Source: Clostridia bacterium
GTDB taxonomy: Bacteria > Bacillota > Clostridia > Christensenellales > QAND01
Reading direction: 5' to 3'
DNA length: 64,000 nt
Assembly: GCA_017439715.1 (NCBI GenBank)
Contig: JAFSIR010000025.1
Coordinates: 1-64,000 of the forward strand
Part shown: positions 32,756 to 40,572 of the stretch, piece by piece
Layout: each line of letters opens with the position of its first letter
Numbering within the stretch: the stretch's first letter is position 1
Position numbers and translations under genes: made by a program
Notes under the pieces: generated by a model
Databases searched by the model: none
Seen by the model: the letters and a program-made list of their open reading frames with translations, nothing else
What the model was told of the DNA's origin: nothing

Positions 32756-33931
32756 TTAGTACCGTCTCCGGTTTTTTCTGCGTTTGCGTTTTTTACTGTT
32801 GTTCACGGCCACGGCAATTAAGATGGCGATGATCAAAAGGCATCCGCCCGCAATAGCGCCAACGATCCACAGCGGCATGCCGAACACGGTGGGCGCCGGT
32901 TGGGGCGTGGGCGTGGGCAGCGGCGTGGGGGTAGTGGTGGGCACCGGGGTGGATTCGGCGGTGGTGACCGGCGTGGGTGCGGGGGACGCGGCAGTGAGGG
33001 TGACGGTGGCGATGTTGCTCAGCACAGTTTCACTCACTACGCCATCAACGGTAACGGATACGGTGCAATAATAGTATCTAGTACCCTCCTGAGGGGCGGC
33101 GATGGTATAAGTAGAGGCGGTGGCGCCGGGGATGGCGGTCATCGAGTTGTGGAGATTGACAGAGCCTGCGTACCACTGATAGTTCAAATTTCCTTCGGGG
33201 GCGGAGGCGGTAACGGACAAGGTGATGGGTATTGACGTGTCGCCCGAGTAGTTCTGCGGGTGGCTGACGATGCTCGGCGGGGCAAGGCGGACGACAAGCA
33301 CCGCGGCTTCGGTGGTTTTGCTTTCGTTTTTGCCTACGAAGGTGGCGCGGAAATAGGTGTTGTTCATATCGGCCGTAATGTTTTTCAGGCTCAGTTTTTC
33401 GCCATTGAGGCCGGAGAAGGAGACCTTCACATCTTTAAACGTTTGGGTAAGCTTTGAAATGGGCTGATAGTCCGTATCATTTTTGGTTTTGTATTCCCAG
33501 TTGCATTCTGCCCAGAAGCCTGTGGCCGCGGCGATATACAAGGCGCCTTCGCCCGGCAGGCCGCCTTCACGGGAGGGGTGCTTGGTGATGGTGATGGGTT
33601 CGTATCCTTCCACCAGGATCAGGCACGATCCGCTCTGGGTGCTCTCGTTTGCCTCGTTTTTCACAACACAGCTAAGCGCCAACCCCTTGTTCAGATCGGA
33701 CCCGATCAGGGTGTAGCTGTTTTTGGTGCTGTTCTGCACCATGTCGCCGTCCAGATACCAGGCATATGTCAGCCCCGTGCCCTCGGCGGTGAGAGTGAAG
33801 GTTTTGGTTTCGCCGTATTTGATGGTAACGGAGCCGGGCAGGTCGCCCGTTATTGCAGGCGCGGCAAGTGCCGTGGGGCAAATGAGAACAAAGCACACGA
33901 GCAGAGCCAATACAAAGGCACGCAGTTTCAT
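32756..33931 (-). CDS. Secreted Ig-like repeat protein with C-terminal membrane anchor
   Basis: A 391-residue surface protein. Signal peptide residues 1-23 (ending ALA, AP), then three Ig-like domains: about 25-110 (YAWYLDGDMVQNSTKN), about 112-220, and about 222-315 (LNYQWYAGSVNL, RYYYCTVSVTV). A Pro/Thr-rich linker (about 318-352), one membrane helix (about 357-378) and a very basic cytoplasmic tail (KKRKRRKNRRRY) follow. It is oriented with the Ig domains outside. No sortase motif. ATG 33931 follows AAAGGATG. Role unknown; adhesion or binding is only a guess. Confidence 0.85.
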   Translation of the reverse strand: MKLRAFVLALLVCFVLICPTALAAPAITGDLPGSVTIKYGETKTFTLTAEGTGLTYAWYLDGDMVQNSTKNSYTLIGSDLNKGLALSCVVKNEANESTQSGSCLILVEGYEPITITKHPSREGGLPGEGALYIAAATGFWAECNWEYKTKNDTDYQPISKLTQTFKDVKVSFSGLNGEKLSLKNITADMNNTYFRATFVGKNESKTTEAAVLVVRLAPPSIVSHPQNYSGDTSIPITLSVTASAPEGNLNYQWYAGSVNLHNSMTAIPGATASTYTIAAPQEGTRYYYCTVSVTVDGVVSETVLSNIATVTLTAASPAPTPVTTAESTPVPTTTPTPLPTPTPQPAPTVFGMPLWIVGAIAGGCLLIIAILIAVAVNNSKKRKRRKNRRRY

Positions 33932-33956
33932 CGGTCATTCATCCTTTACGATCTGA

Positions 33957-34020
33957 TGGTATAATTATACAATATATTTGCCTGTTTCTGCTTGCGAAAT
34001 TTGTTTGTTTATGCAATAAT
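33957..34020. promoter_or_regulatory. Divergent promoter region (Ig-like protein / lipoprotein)
   Basis: Plus strand has TGG-TATAAT (33957-33965) and a better placed TTGCGA (33992-33997) / 17 bp / AATAAT (34015-34020). Minus strand has TATAAT-like ATTATA at 33962-33967. Which box is used in each direction is not settled. Confidence 0.45.
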
Positions 34021-34066
34021 ATTCGAAGGAAAACTGGTGTGCTGGCACCAAGAAAGAGGTATTACA

Positions 34067-34474
34067 ATGAAAAAACGGTTTACAGCTGTTGCATTGGCAG
34101 CGCTGATGCTGATGATGGCATTCGCACTGGTGGCTTGCGGCGGCGAAAAAACAATCGTAGGCACCTGGAAAACGGATGACTCCGAAGCAGCGGGTTTGGG
34201 TGAACTGCCGGGCACCCTGTTCTTTATCTTCGAAAAAGACGGCTCTGCTCGCTTTGAGCTGGACCTCAAAGGCCTTGATGGCGATGAAAAAGCCGCGGGC
34301 GAACTGGCCAACGGCGTGCTAAGCATGATGGAAATCGGCTATGAGATCCTGTCTGACACCGAGATCGAAATGACCCTCTCCGTGATGGGCGAAACTGATG
34401 TGAGCACCGTTGAATATTCCCTCAACGGCGACACCCTCGTGTTCGAAGGCGTGGAATTCAAACGCGTGAAATAA
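34067..34474 (+). CDS. Small lipoprotein of unknown function
   Basis: A 135-residue lipoprotein (LVAC, Cys24). The mature part begins TIVGTWKTDDSE and contains FEKDGSARFEL and a final LVFEGVEFKRV strand, the pattern of small beta-barrel lipoproteins in Bacillota that start with a GTWK motif. ATG 34067 has AGAGG 7 bases upstream. Single gene with a strong terminator. No partner is evident. Confidence 0.8.
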   Translation: MKKRFTAVALAALMLMMAFALVACGGEKTIVGTWKTDDSEAAGLGELPGTLFFIFEKDGSARFELDLKGLDGDEKAAGELANGVLSMMEIGYEILSDTEIEMTLSVMGETDVSTVEYSLNGDTLVFEGVEFKRVK

Positions 34475-34480
34475 GCGTGT

Positions 34481-34517
34481 AAAAAAAGAGACCGGTATAA
34501 CGCCGGTCTCTTTTTTT
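34481..34517 (+). terminator. Terminator of small lipoprotein gene
   Basis: Stem GAGACCGG / CCGGTCTC with seven T. Confidence 0.9.
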
Positions 34518-34947
34518 ATTTCCGAACAAAACTTGAGCCTGTAAGCGCCCTCATACGCACGCTAAGAAAAGGGCGAGTACGCCCTATGTGGGTTAACGGC
34601 AAGAGATTGAGGGTGAACACGGGTGTTAGAGAGGGCACAGCAGCGGTACGAACAGAGACAGAATGCCTGACAAAAAGAAACAGTAAAATTAACGAAAAAC
34701 ACCAAAAGCCTGCGGGCTTCTTTTTTTGTAAATTTTAAGAGATCGGTAAAAAAGGCCGTTTTACAGGCGAAAATCAAAGCCAAAAAAATGATGAAAATAT
34801 TTTTGAAAATTACGTCCGTTTTCGGAGGGTCATGTGGTAGGATAGCAGGGCAATAAGGGGAACAAATGTTCGCATATTCATAAACAAGCGAACGTAAGAA
34901 CAAATAAATACAGGCCGACAGGCCCACAACGAACGAGGGGGAGACGG
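34518..34947. other. Non-coding junction before the phage-like cluster
   Basis: About 430 bases without a credible gene. It holds three small hairpins: AGGGCG / CGCCCT (34570-34585), a terminator-like AAGCC / GGCTT with T run (34704-34728), and an inverted repeat GTTCGC / GCGAAC (34868-34893). A TGG-TAGGAT at about 34836-34844 could be an extended -10. No terminase, repressor, integrase or att-like repeat is seen. Confidence 0.45.
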
Positions 34948-36678
34948 GTGACAAGGCGGATAAGCGCAAGTGAATTTAAGAAAAGCGGAATCGTGAACAA
35001 CAAAAAGCAGGCGAGCGAAGAAGTGGTGCAGGCGGACGAGAAGCGAACACTGCCGTACTGGATGGAGAAGCTGCAAAAGGTTTTGAGCCATCATCAGGCG
35101 GAGCGGCAGCAGATGGACGGGCGGGAGCGATTGTACCGCGGGACGAAGCAGATTGACGGGCGGCTGCCGGGCACGGTGGCGCGAAAGCCGGCAACGGTGA
35201 CGCGGAACATTGTGTTTGAGCTGATCGAAAGCCAGATAGATGCCAACATACCGCAGCCGAAGGTGAGCGCGCTGTGCGCTGACTGCGAGGAAAAGGCGCT
35301 GGCGGTTGAAAACTTTTTAAAAGCGGAGCTGCAGCGGCTGCCGATGGAGCGGCTCAACGATGAACAGGAACGCACCGTGCCGCTGCAGGGGGGCAGCTGG
35401 TTTTTATTGGAATGGGACAGCAAGGCGCCCGAAGGACAGGCGCTGTGTGTTTCGATCCTGCACCCGAAGGACGTTTTGGTGCAGCCAGGGGTTGTGGAGA
35501 TAGACGAGGCAGACTATGTGTTTGTGCTGCGGCGGCGCACACGGGAGCAGCTGTTTCGGCAATACGGCGTATGGGTGGCGGAGAGCAATGCCTTGAAATC
35601 CTATGAAGGCGGGCAGACGGATATGATCACCCATGTAACAGTGTATTACAAGGACAACAGCGGGCGGATCGGTCTGTTTGCGTTTGCGGGCGACGAGGTG
35701 CTGCAGGATCTACCGGATTATTTTGCGCGGCGGGACGAAAATGGAGAACCGGTTGATGAAGAGAGCGTGCTTTTGGACAGGCAAACGCAGAACGGCGTGA
35801 TTACAAGAGGCACTGTTTTACCGTATTACCGCATCAAGGGGTATCCGCTGGTACTTAGAAAAAATGTGTCTGTCTGGGGCCAGCTTTTGGGCGACAGCGA
35901 TGCAGACAAGATACGCGACCAGCAAATGCTGATCAACAAGCTGGGCACGAAGATCGAAGAAAAGCTGTTAAAGGGCGGCAGTTTTGTGACGCTGCCGCGG
36001 AACGTTGGCGTGCGCCGGGATGACGAGGAACTCAAGGTGATCGAACTTTACAGCCCAACGGAAGCGCAGATGATACAAACCATCAACCTGCAACCGAACA
36101 TAGCTCTTGACGCGGCGGAGAAGGAGCGGGCGTATCTTGAAGCGAAGAGCACGCTGGGGGTGACGGACTCATTCCAGGGCAAGCCGGATGCAACGGCGCA
36201 ATCGGGCCGGGCCAAGGAAATACAGGTGCAGCAGAGCGCAGGGCGCCTTGAGAGCAAACGGCGGATGAAAAACGCGGCGTATGCAGACCTGTTCCAAAAA
36301 ATGTTTTGGTTCATGCTGGCGTTTTGCGATGAGCCGTATCCCATCCCGATTCAGGACGGGCATGGCCAGAAAGCATTTTTAACGGCGTCGCGCTACGACT
36401 TTTTAACAAAGGGGCCTGATGGCGCCTGGCAGTATAACGATCGGTTTTTGTTTCGCACCGATGCGGCGGGGTCGCTCGGGCAGAACAGGGAAGCTATGTG
36501 GCAGGAAACGCGGCTGAATTTTACGCAAGGGGCGTTTGGCCCATTGGCGGAGAAAAGCACGCTGCTACTGTTTTGGGATGTGATGGAAAGCCTGCATTAT
36601 CCCAAAGCGCATGAAGTGAAGCAGGCGTTAGAAAGCATAACGGAGGAGAGCAATGGCATTGATGAAAAAGGGCTGTAA
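34948..36678 (+). CDS. Phage portal protein (P22-like type)
   Basis: A 576-residue portal-like protein: basic N-terminus, central LHPKDVLVQPGVVEIDEADYV segment and a helical stem followed by GRAKEIQVQQSAGRLESKRRM, the arrangement of P22-type portals. It would form the dodecameric ring through which DNA enters a capsid. It starts with GTG preceded by GAGGGGGA. It is the first gene of the cluster and has no terminase upstream. It overlaps the next gene by 26 bases. Confidence 0.82.
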   Translation: MTRRISASEFKKSGIVNNKKQASEEVVQADEKRTLPYWMEKLQKVLSHHQAERQQMDGRERLYRGTKQIDGRLPGTVARKPATVTRNIVFELIESQIDANIPQPKVSALCADCEEKALAVENFLKAELQRLPMERLNDEQERTVPLQGGSWFLLEWDSKAPEGQALCVSILHPKDVLVQPGVVEIDEADYVFVLRRRTREQLFRQYGVWVAESNALKSYEGGQTDMITHVTVYYKDNSGRIGLFAFAGDEVLQDLPDYFARRDENGEPVDEESVLLDRQTQNGVITRGTVLPYYRIKGYPLVLRKNVSVWGQLLGDSDADKIRDQQMLINKLGTKIEEKLLKGGSFVTLPRNVGVRRDDEELKVIELYSPTEAQMIQTINLQPNIALDAAEKERAYLEAKSTLGVTDSFQGKPDATAQSGRAKEIQVQQSAGRLESKRRMKNAAYADLFQKMFWFMLAFCDEPYPIPIQDGHGQKAFLTASRYDFLTKGPDGAWQYNDRFLFRTDAAGSLGQNREAMWQETRLNFTQGAFGPLAEKSTLLLFWDVMESLHYPKAHEVKQALESITEESNGIDEKGL

Positions 36679-37336
36679 GGGCGAGGATGTGCGTGCGGTG
36701 CAGGAAGGGTTGACGGCGCTGGGCATTGACTGCGGCCCGATAGATGGCAAGTTCGGCAAAAAAACGAAGGCGGGGGTGGAAGCGTTTCAGCGGCAGAACG
36801 CCCTGAAGGTGGACGGCATTGTGGGCCCCATTACAGACGGGGCGCTGGAAGCGAAGCTAAAGAACCTCTACCCCGAGCCGAAAACGGAGCACTATTCGCT
36901 TGCGGACATCAACATCTGCCGGCCGGCGCTCAGGCATTTGTGGCAGGACCTGCCGGTTAAGTATTATCCCAACGCCCAAAAGGTGCTGGAGCGGATGGAG
37001 CTGGTGCGCGAAAAGCTGCTGCGCACGTGGCCGTATGCCGTGCTGCAGGTCAGGAACGGGTATCGCCCTGAGGCGTACAACAAACAGGTGGGCGGGGCCA
37101 GAAAATCGCGCCATCTGTACGGCCAGGCGGTGGATCTGATGTGCAAAACAGACGTGATCCAGTATGTGCCGAACTGTTATCAGATAGGGGTGCTGTGCTT
37201 GGCGCTCTTCAATGAAGACGGGGGGCTGGGCTTAGGCAGCAACACCAACGTGCACATGGATATACGGGAGAAAAAAACGCGCTGGTATTACACCTATAAA
37301 ACCATGAAGGCGTGGGAAAAGAACCAGCAGTATTAA
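36653..37336 (+). CDS. Endolysin: peptidoglycan-binding domain plus M15 peptidase
   Basis: A 227-residue protein. Residues about 5-70 are a PG_binding_1 domain (GIDCGPIDGKFGKKTKAGVE). Residues about 90-227 are a D,D-peptidase of M15 type, with zinc ligands in SRHLYGQAVDLM (His, Asp) and NVHMDI (His). It should cleave peptidoglycan stem peptides. There is no signal peptide or holin nearby. GGAGG lies 6 bases before ATG 36653. Sitting between portal and capsid genes is unusual for a lysis gene and suggests a virion-bound or host-entry role. Confidence 0.85.
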   Translation: MALMKKGCKGEDVRAVQEGLTALGIDCGPIDGKFGKKTKAGVEAFQRQNALKVDGIVGPITDGALEAKLKNLYPEPKTEHYSLADINICRPALRHLWQDLPVKYYPNAQKVLERMELVREKLLRTWPYAVLQVRNGYRPEAYNKQVGGARKSRHLYGQAVDLMCKTDVIQYVPNCYQIGVLCLALFNEDGGLGLGSNTNVHMDIREKKTRWYYTYKTMKAWEKNQQY

Positions 37337-37450
37337 AGATTATTTGGCGGTGCGCCGGGCGAAGGAAGCAAGAGACCCGATGTTAAAAACGAGATTCCGG
37401 CGCGGGAAAGCCGCAGCGGCGGGGCCGCGGCAAACACAAGGAGGAAACGG
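37337..37450 (+). other. Structured GC-rich spacer
   Basis: The stretch 37405-37432 can fold into nested GCCGC / GCGGC stems just before the ribosome site of the next small gene. Confidence 0.35.
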
Positions 37451-37594
37451 ATGAAACAGGCAACGTATATCGGCCGTATCGGCCGCAGCGGTCAAACGAA
37501 GGTGCAGGCCCCGTTTGACCCGAAACAGGAAAAACAGCTGTCGGGCGTTACCAAGGGCGGCGACCTGCGTGTGCGTCCCAAAGGTGAAAAATGA
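37451..37594 (+). CDS. Small basic phage-cluster protein (47 aa)
   Basis: A 47-residue frame starting MKQATYIGRIGRSGQTKVQA and ending RVRPKGEK, net positive. AAGGAGG lies 6 bases upstream and its stop overlaps the next ATG (ATGA), a strong sign of a true gene in this operon. Function unknown; a similar small basic gene often sits near scaffold genes. Confidence 0.7.
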   Translation: MKQATYIGRIGRSGQTKVQAPFDPKQEKQLSGVTKGGDLRVRPKGEK

Positions 37595-38043
37595 TGGAGC
37601 CGATCAGCGAGGGCCGTGCAGCGTGGCTCATAAAGCAGGAAGCGCAGGCGGCGGTGAACATGGCACTCAGGCGCCTGAAGGAGGAGTTCCCCGATTGCGG
37701 GTATGAAGCGGTTTCGGACTTTGCGCAGATGGATTCAGACAAGTTCGGTGCGTTTGTGGATTATGTGGGGCTGGGGCTGGACTATGCCGATGCCTATGCC
37801 CTCACGCATCGAGCGGAGCTGATCGAACGCGCCGTGCAGGCCGCGCAGGCGGAAGCGGTGCGCAGCGCCCAATCCCGCGCGCATTTAACGCGCAGTGGCG
37901 GCGCCGGGGAAAGCGATTTGGAAACCGTGCCCGAAAGCACGATGGAAACCTACCGCGCCTGGTTCCCCGCCTGGTCCACCGCCCGCATCCGCGCCAGCTA
38001 TACCGACATGAAGCTGGCCGGAGAACGGAGTGATGTGAAATAG
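37591..38043 (+). CDS. Phage-cluster protein, possible scaffold
   Basis: A 150-residue, largely helical protein (AAVNMALRRLKEEFPD; ERAVQAAQAEAVRSAQSRA). Its size, helical character and place between portal and capsid genes fit a scaffolding or assembly protein, but no family is recognised. It starts in the ATGA overlap and stops with TAG, a rare stop in this window (the other is at 45184, also in this cluster). Confidence 0.65.
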   Translation: MMEPISEGRAAWLIKQEAQAAVNMALRRLKEEFPDCGYEAVSDFAQMDSDKFGAFVDYVGLGLDYADAYALTHRAELIERAVQAAQAEAVRSAQSRAHLTRSGGAGESDLETVPESTMETYRAWFPAWSTARIRASYTDMKLAGERSDVK

Positions 38044-38189
38044 GCAAAACACTTATTTTTGTTGGTGCTTGTCTGTTTTTCAACGGGCTTTGTTGTGCGC
38101 AGACGGTCAACTGTGGAAACAGGCGCAGGACACGAACTAAAAAACTGCCGGATTTCAGATGAACCGGAAAAGAAAGGAAAAAGTAACAG

Positions 38190-38567
38190 ATGTTCAAACT
38201 TTACAACAAAACACAGGGGTATACCGGTGCAGCGGAGGAGCGGGTGCGCGTGATGGAGAATGCGTATTTCCGCGGACAGGCGCTGGTGCTCAAAGAAGGG
38301 GCGCTGGTTGCGGCAACGGGGAGCGACAAGCCGCATTATCTGTGCCTAGCCGACAGGCAAGCGAACGCGGGCGCTGGGACCGTGCCGGTGCTGTCTGTGA
38401 CGGACAACCAGCGGTATGAGACCACGGCTGTAACCGGCGCAGAGCTTGAGGAAGGCGACTGTGTGACCCTGTCAAATGATGGTATGCAGGTGACGGGCAC
38501 AAAAGAAAACGGCGTGTTCACCATAACGCACGTAAATGGCGATACGGTGGTTGGGCTGTTCAAATAA
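38190..38567 (+). CDS. Phage head decoration-like protein
   Basis: A 125-residue protein rich in beta strands (FRGQALVLKEGALVAATG, later TVPVLSVTDNQRYETT), the look and position of a capsid decoration or head-stabilising protein just before the major capsid gene. AAAGGA lies upstream of the ATG. A 146-base gap with no clear gene precedes it. Confidence 0.65.
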   Translation: MFKLYNKTQGYTGAAEERVRVMENAYFRGQALVLKEGALVAATGSDKPHYLCLADRQANAGAGTVPVLSVTDNQRYETTAVTGAELEEGDCVTLSNDGMQVTGTKENGVFTITHVNGDTVVGLFK

Positions 38568-38579
38568 AGGAGGAAAACG

Positions 38580-39602
38580 ATGGCAGGCATTGTGATCAGC
38601 AAATCGAGCGAGCTTGTAAACTCGCTGTATGGTAAGAGCCAGGAGCCGATCTTTGCGTTGATACAGGATCAGGTGGAGGCGTTTGAAAAGGAGCGCAGCG
38701 CGCTGAGCGACATTTATGTGATGGAGAAAACGGATAAATACGCCGAAAAGTTCATCACCGAAACGAGTTTGCCCAACTTTACGCCGGTGGGCGAAGCAGG
38801 GGCATATCCGCACAACGAATTCAGGGAAGGTTACAGCAAAGTGATCGAGCCGGACACGTGGAAAAACTCGTTTGAAGTGACGATGGAGATGGTGGAAGAC
38901 GCGAACATCGGCAAGATCAAGCAGCGGGCGGGTGCGTTCACTCTGTCCTATAACCGTACGAGGGAGCTGTTCGGCGCGCAGATGTTGATGGGCGGACTGA
39001 ACAGTAACACCGCGATTACAAACGGCGGGGTGACTAAGAATTACAGCACGGCGTGCGCCGATGGGCAGCCGATGTTCTCCACCGCGCATCCGCAGCTGAT
39101 GGGCTCCGACACGCAAAGCAACCTGTTTTCAAGTGCGTTTAGCTATGACGCGCTGTGTTATATGCAGGAAGCGATGCAGAACTACACCGATGATGACGGG
39201 CATTTGCTTGGTGTTTCGCCCGACACCATCATTATCCCGAACGACGCGATGCTCAAAAAAGCGGTGTTCAGCGCGATCGGCGCCGAGGGTTTGCCCGACA
39301 CGGCGAACCATTCCATGAACTTTCAGTGCGGGCTGTGGAATGTGATCATCTGGCCGTATCTGAACCGATTTATCCCGGCGAACGCGCAGAGCAAGCCGTG
39401 GCTGTTGATGGACAGCGAGTTTAACAAAGCCTATTACGGCGCGGTGTGGCTTGACCGTGTGCCTCTTTCGGTGCGCAGCGAGATCGCCCCGAACGACAAC
39501 AACATTTTTAAAGGTCGGGCGCGGTACGCCGCCGGCTTTAACAACTGGCGCCCCTTTGCCATGAGCTTTGAAGGCAGCGGCGGCACGGTATTGGGTGAAT
39601 AA
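38580..39602 (+). CDS. Major capsid protein
   Basis: A 340-residue protein placed and sized as an HK97-fold major head subunit, similar in pattern to Mu gpT-like capsid proteins. Conserved-looking pieces include GKIKQRAGAFTLSYNRTRE, ADGQPMFSTAHP and GRARYAAGFNNWRPFAMSFE. There is no long N-terminal cleavable delta domain. AAAGGAGG lies 6 bases before the ATG. It follows the decoration gene after 12 bases. Confidence 0.8.
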   Translation: MAGIVISKSSELVNSLYGKSQEPIFALIQDQVEAFEKERSALSDIYVMEKTDKYAEKFITETSLPNFTPVGEAGAYPHNEFREGYSKVIEPDTWKNSFEVTMEMVEDANIGKIKQRAGAFTLSYNRTRELFGAQMLMGGLNSNTAITNGGVTKNYSTACADGQPMFSTAHPQLMGSDTQSNLFSSAFSYDALCYMQEAMQNYTDDDGHLLGVSPDTIIIPNDAMLKKAVFSAIGAEGLPDTANHSMNFQCGLWNVIIWPYLNRFIPANAQSKPWLLMDSEFNKAYYGAVWLDRVPLSVRSEIAPNDNNIFKGRARYAAGFNNWRPFAMSFEGSGGTVLGE

Positions 39603-39642
39603 CAGGCGGGCGCATTTGCGCCCGCATTAAAGGAGAGAGAGC

Positions 39643-40572
39643 GTGACCTATAAAGAGATCAAAGACCAGGTGTTTCAGTTGATGTTCGGTTACTCGGTTG
39701 ACGGGGAAAACCGCCTGAACGCCCGCGAAAATAAAGACGCGATGCTTGCCCTACCGGGCGCGGTAACCCGCGGGCTGCAGGATCTGGCGATGAGCACCGC
39801 GCCCATTGAGGTGCCGCTGTGCATCACGCTGCAGCAGATCGAGCCGCTGGATTATGAAACGGAAACGGAAGAAACGGAGCAGGGCCGGGGATACACCGTT
39901 TATTGCGAAGACTGCGGGGGATACCGCCTGTGCAGCAGAAGCCCTATGGATGTTAAGGAAGACTGGGTGGATGATAACGGCATCCCTGCCGCCATTGGGC
40001 GGTACACCGTGAGCGCTGCGGGCGAGATTGTGGCCCGCGCCTTAAAGGGCCGCGGCCGATTGAGGCTGACGTTTTTGCCTACGCAGGGCGATGTGCTGGA
40101 GCCCGACATGGTGTTTTACAGCGGCATTTTCAACACGCCTGCAGCCCTGCCGGTGCAGAGCGGGGTGATCAACCTTTGCGCGTTAGTCAAAGAGCGCGGG
40201 TATCATGACGTGATCGGCCTGCGCCCCATGGCTCCTGCGTATCTTAATGGCGCGGACGTGAGCCGATTTATCGCCGTGCCAGCGCAGAAGCTGATCTACC
40301 TGCCCGACGGTATGGAAGGGCAGCTGACCTTATATGTGCGGCTGCTGCCCAAGCCCATCACGGCGGACACGCCGGACGATTACGTGCCCGAGATTGCGGA
40401 GGAAGCGCTCAGCTTAGTGCCATATTACGCGGCAGCGCGGTTGTTTTTGGAAGACGATCCCAATTTGAGCGAACTGTATTACCGCCGCTATCAGGATGAG
40501 AAGGCCGTGTTGCCGCAAACCATTTGGCGTGGGGTGACCGAGCGGTTCCAATCGGTAACGGGGTGGGCATGA
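39643..40572 (+). CDS. Head-tail connector-like protein
   Basis: A 309-residue protein after the capsid gene, the usual place for head-completion proteins (P22 gp4-like role). The C-terminal half contains VPYYAAARLFLEDDPNLSELYYRRY, typical of such adaptors. A small CxxC-type cluster (YCEDCGGYRLC) lies near residue 90. It starts with GTG preceded by GGAG and overlaps the next gene by 4 bases. Confidence 0.65.
   Translation: MTYKEIKDQVFQLMFGYSVDGENRLNARENKDAMLALPGAVTRGLQDLAMSTAPIEVPLCITLQQIEPLDYETETEETEQGRGYTVYCEDCGGYRLCSRSPMDVKEDWVDDNGIPAAIGRYTVSAAGEIVARALKGRGRLRLTFLPTQGDVLEPDMVFYSGIFNTPAALPVQSGVINLCALVKERGYHDVIGLRPMAPAYLNGADVSRFIAVPAQKLIYLPDGMEGQLTLYVRLLPKPITADTPDDYVPEIAEEALSLVPYYAAARLFLEDDPNLSELYYRRYQDEKAVLPQTIWRGVTERFQSVTGWA

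Noticed and set aside
34562-34969. A 135-codon minus-strand frame before the portal gene
   Set aside because: It runs through the terminator-like hairpin and the portal start, is Cys/Phe-rich without motifs and lacks a ribosome site.
38041-38253. Read-through of the TAG at 38041-38043 into a frame with a hydrophobic start, as further evidence for amber recoding
   Set aside because: The extension overlaps the start of the decoration-like gene and its later codons look non-coding, so TAG is taken as a true stop here.
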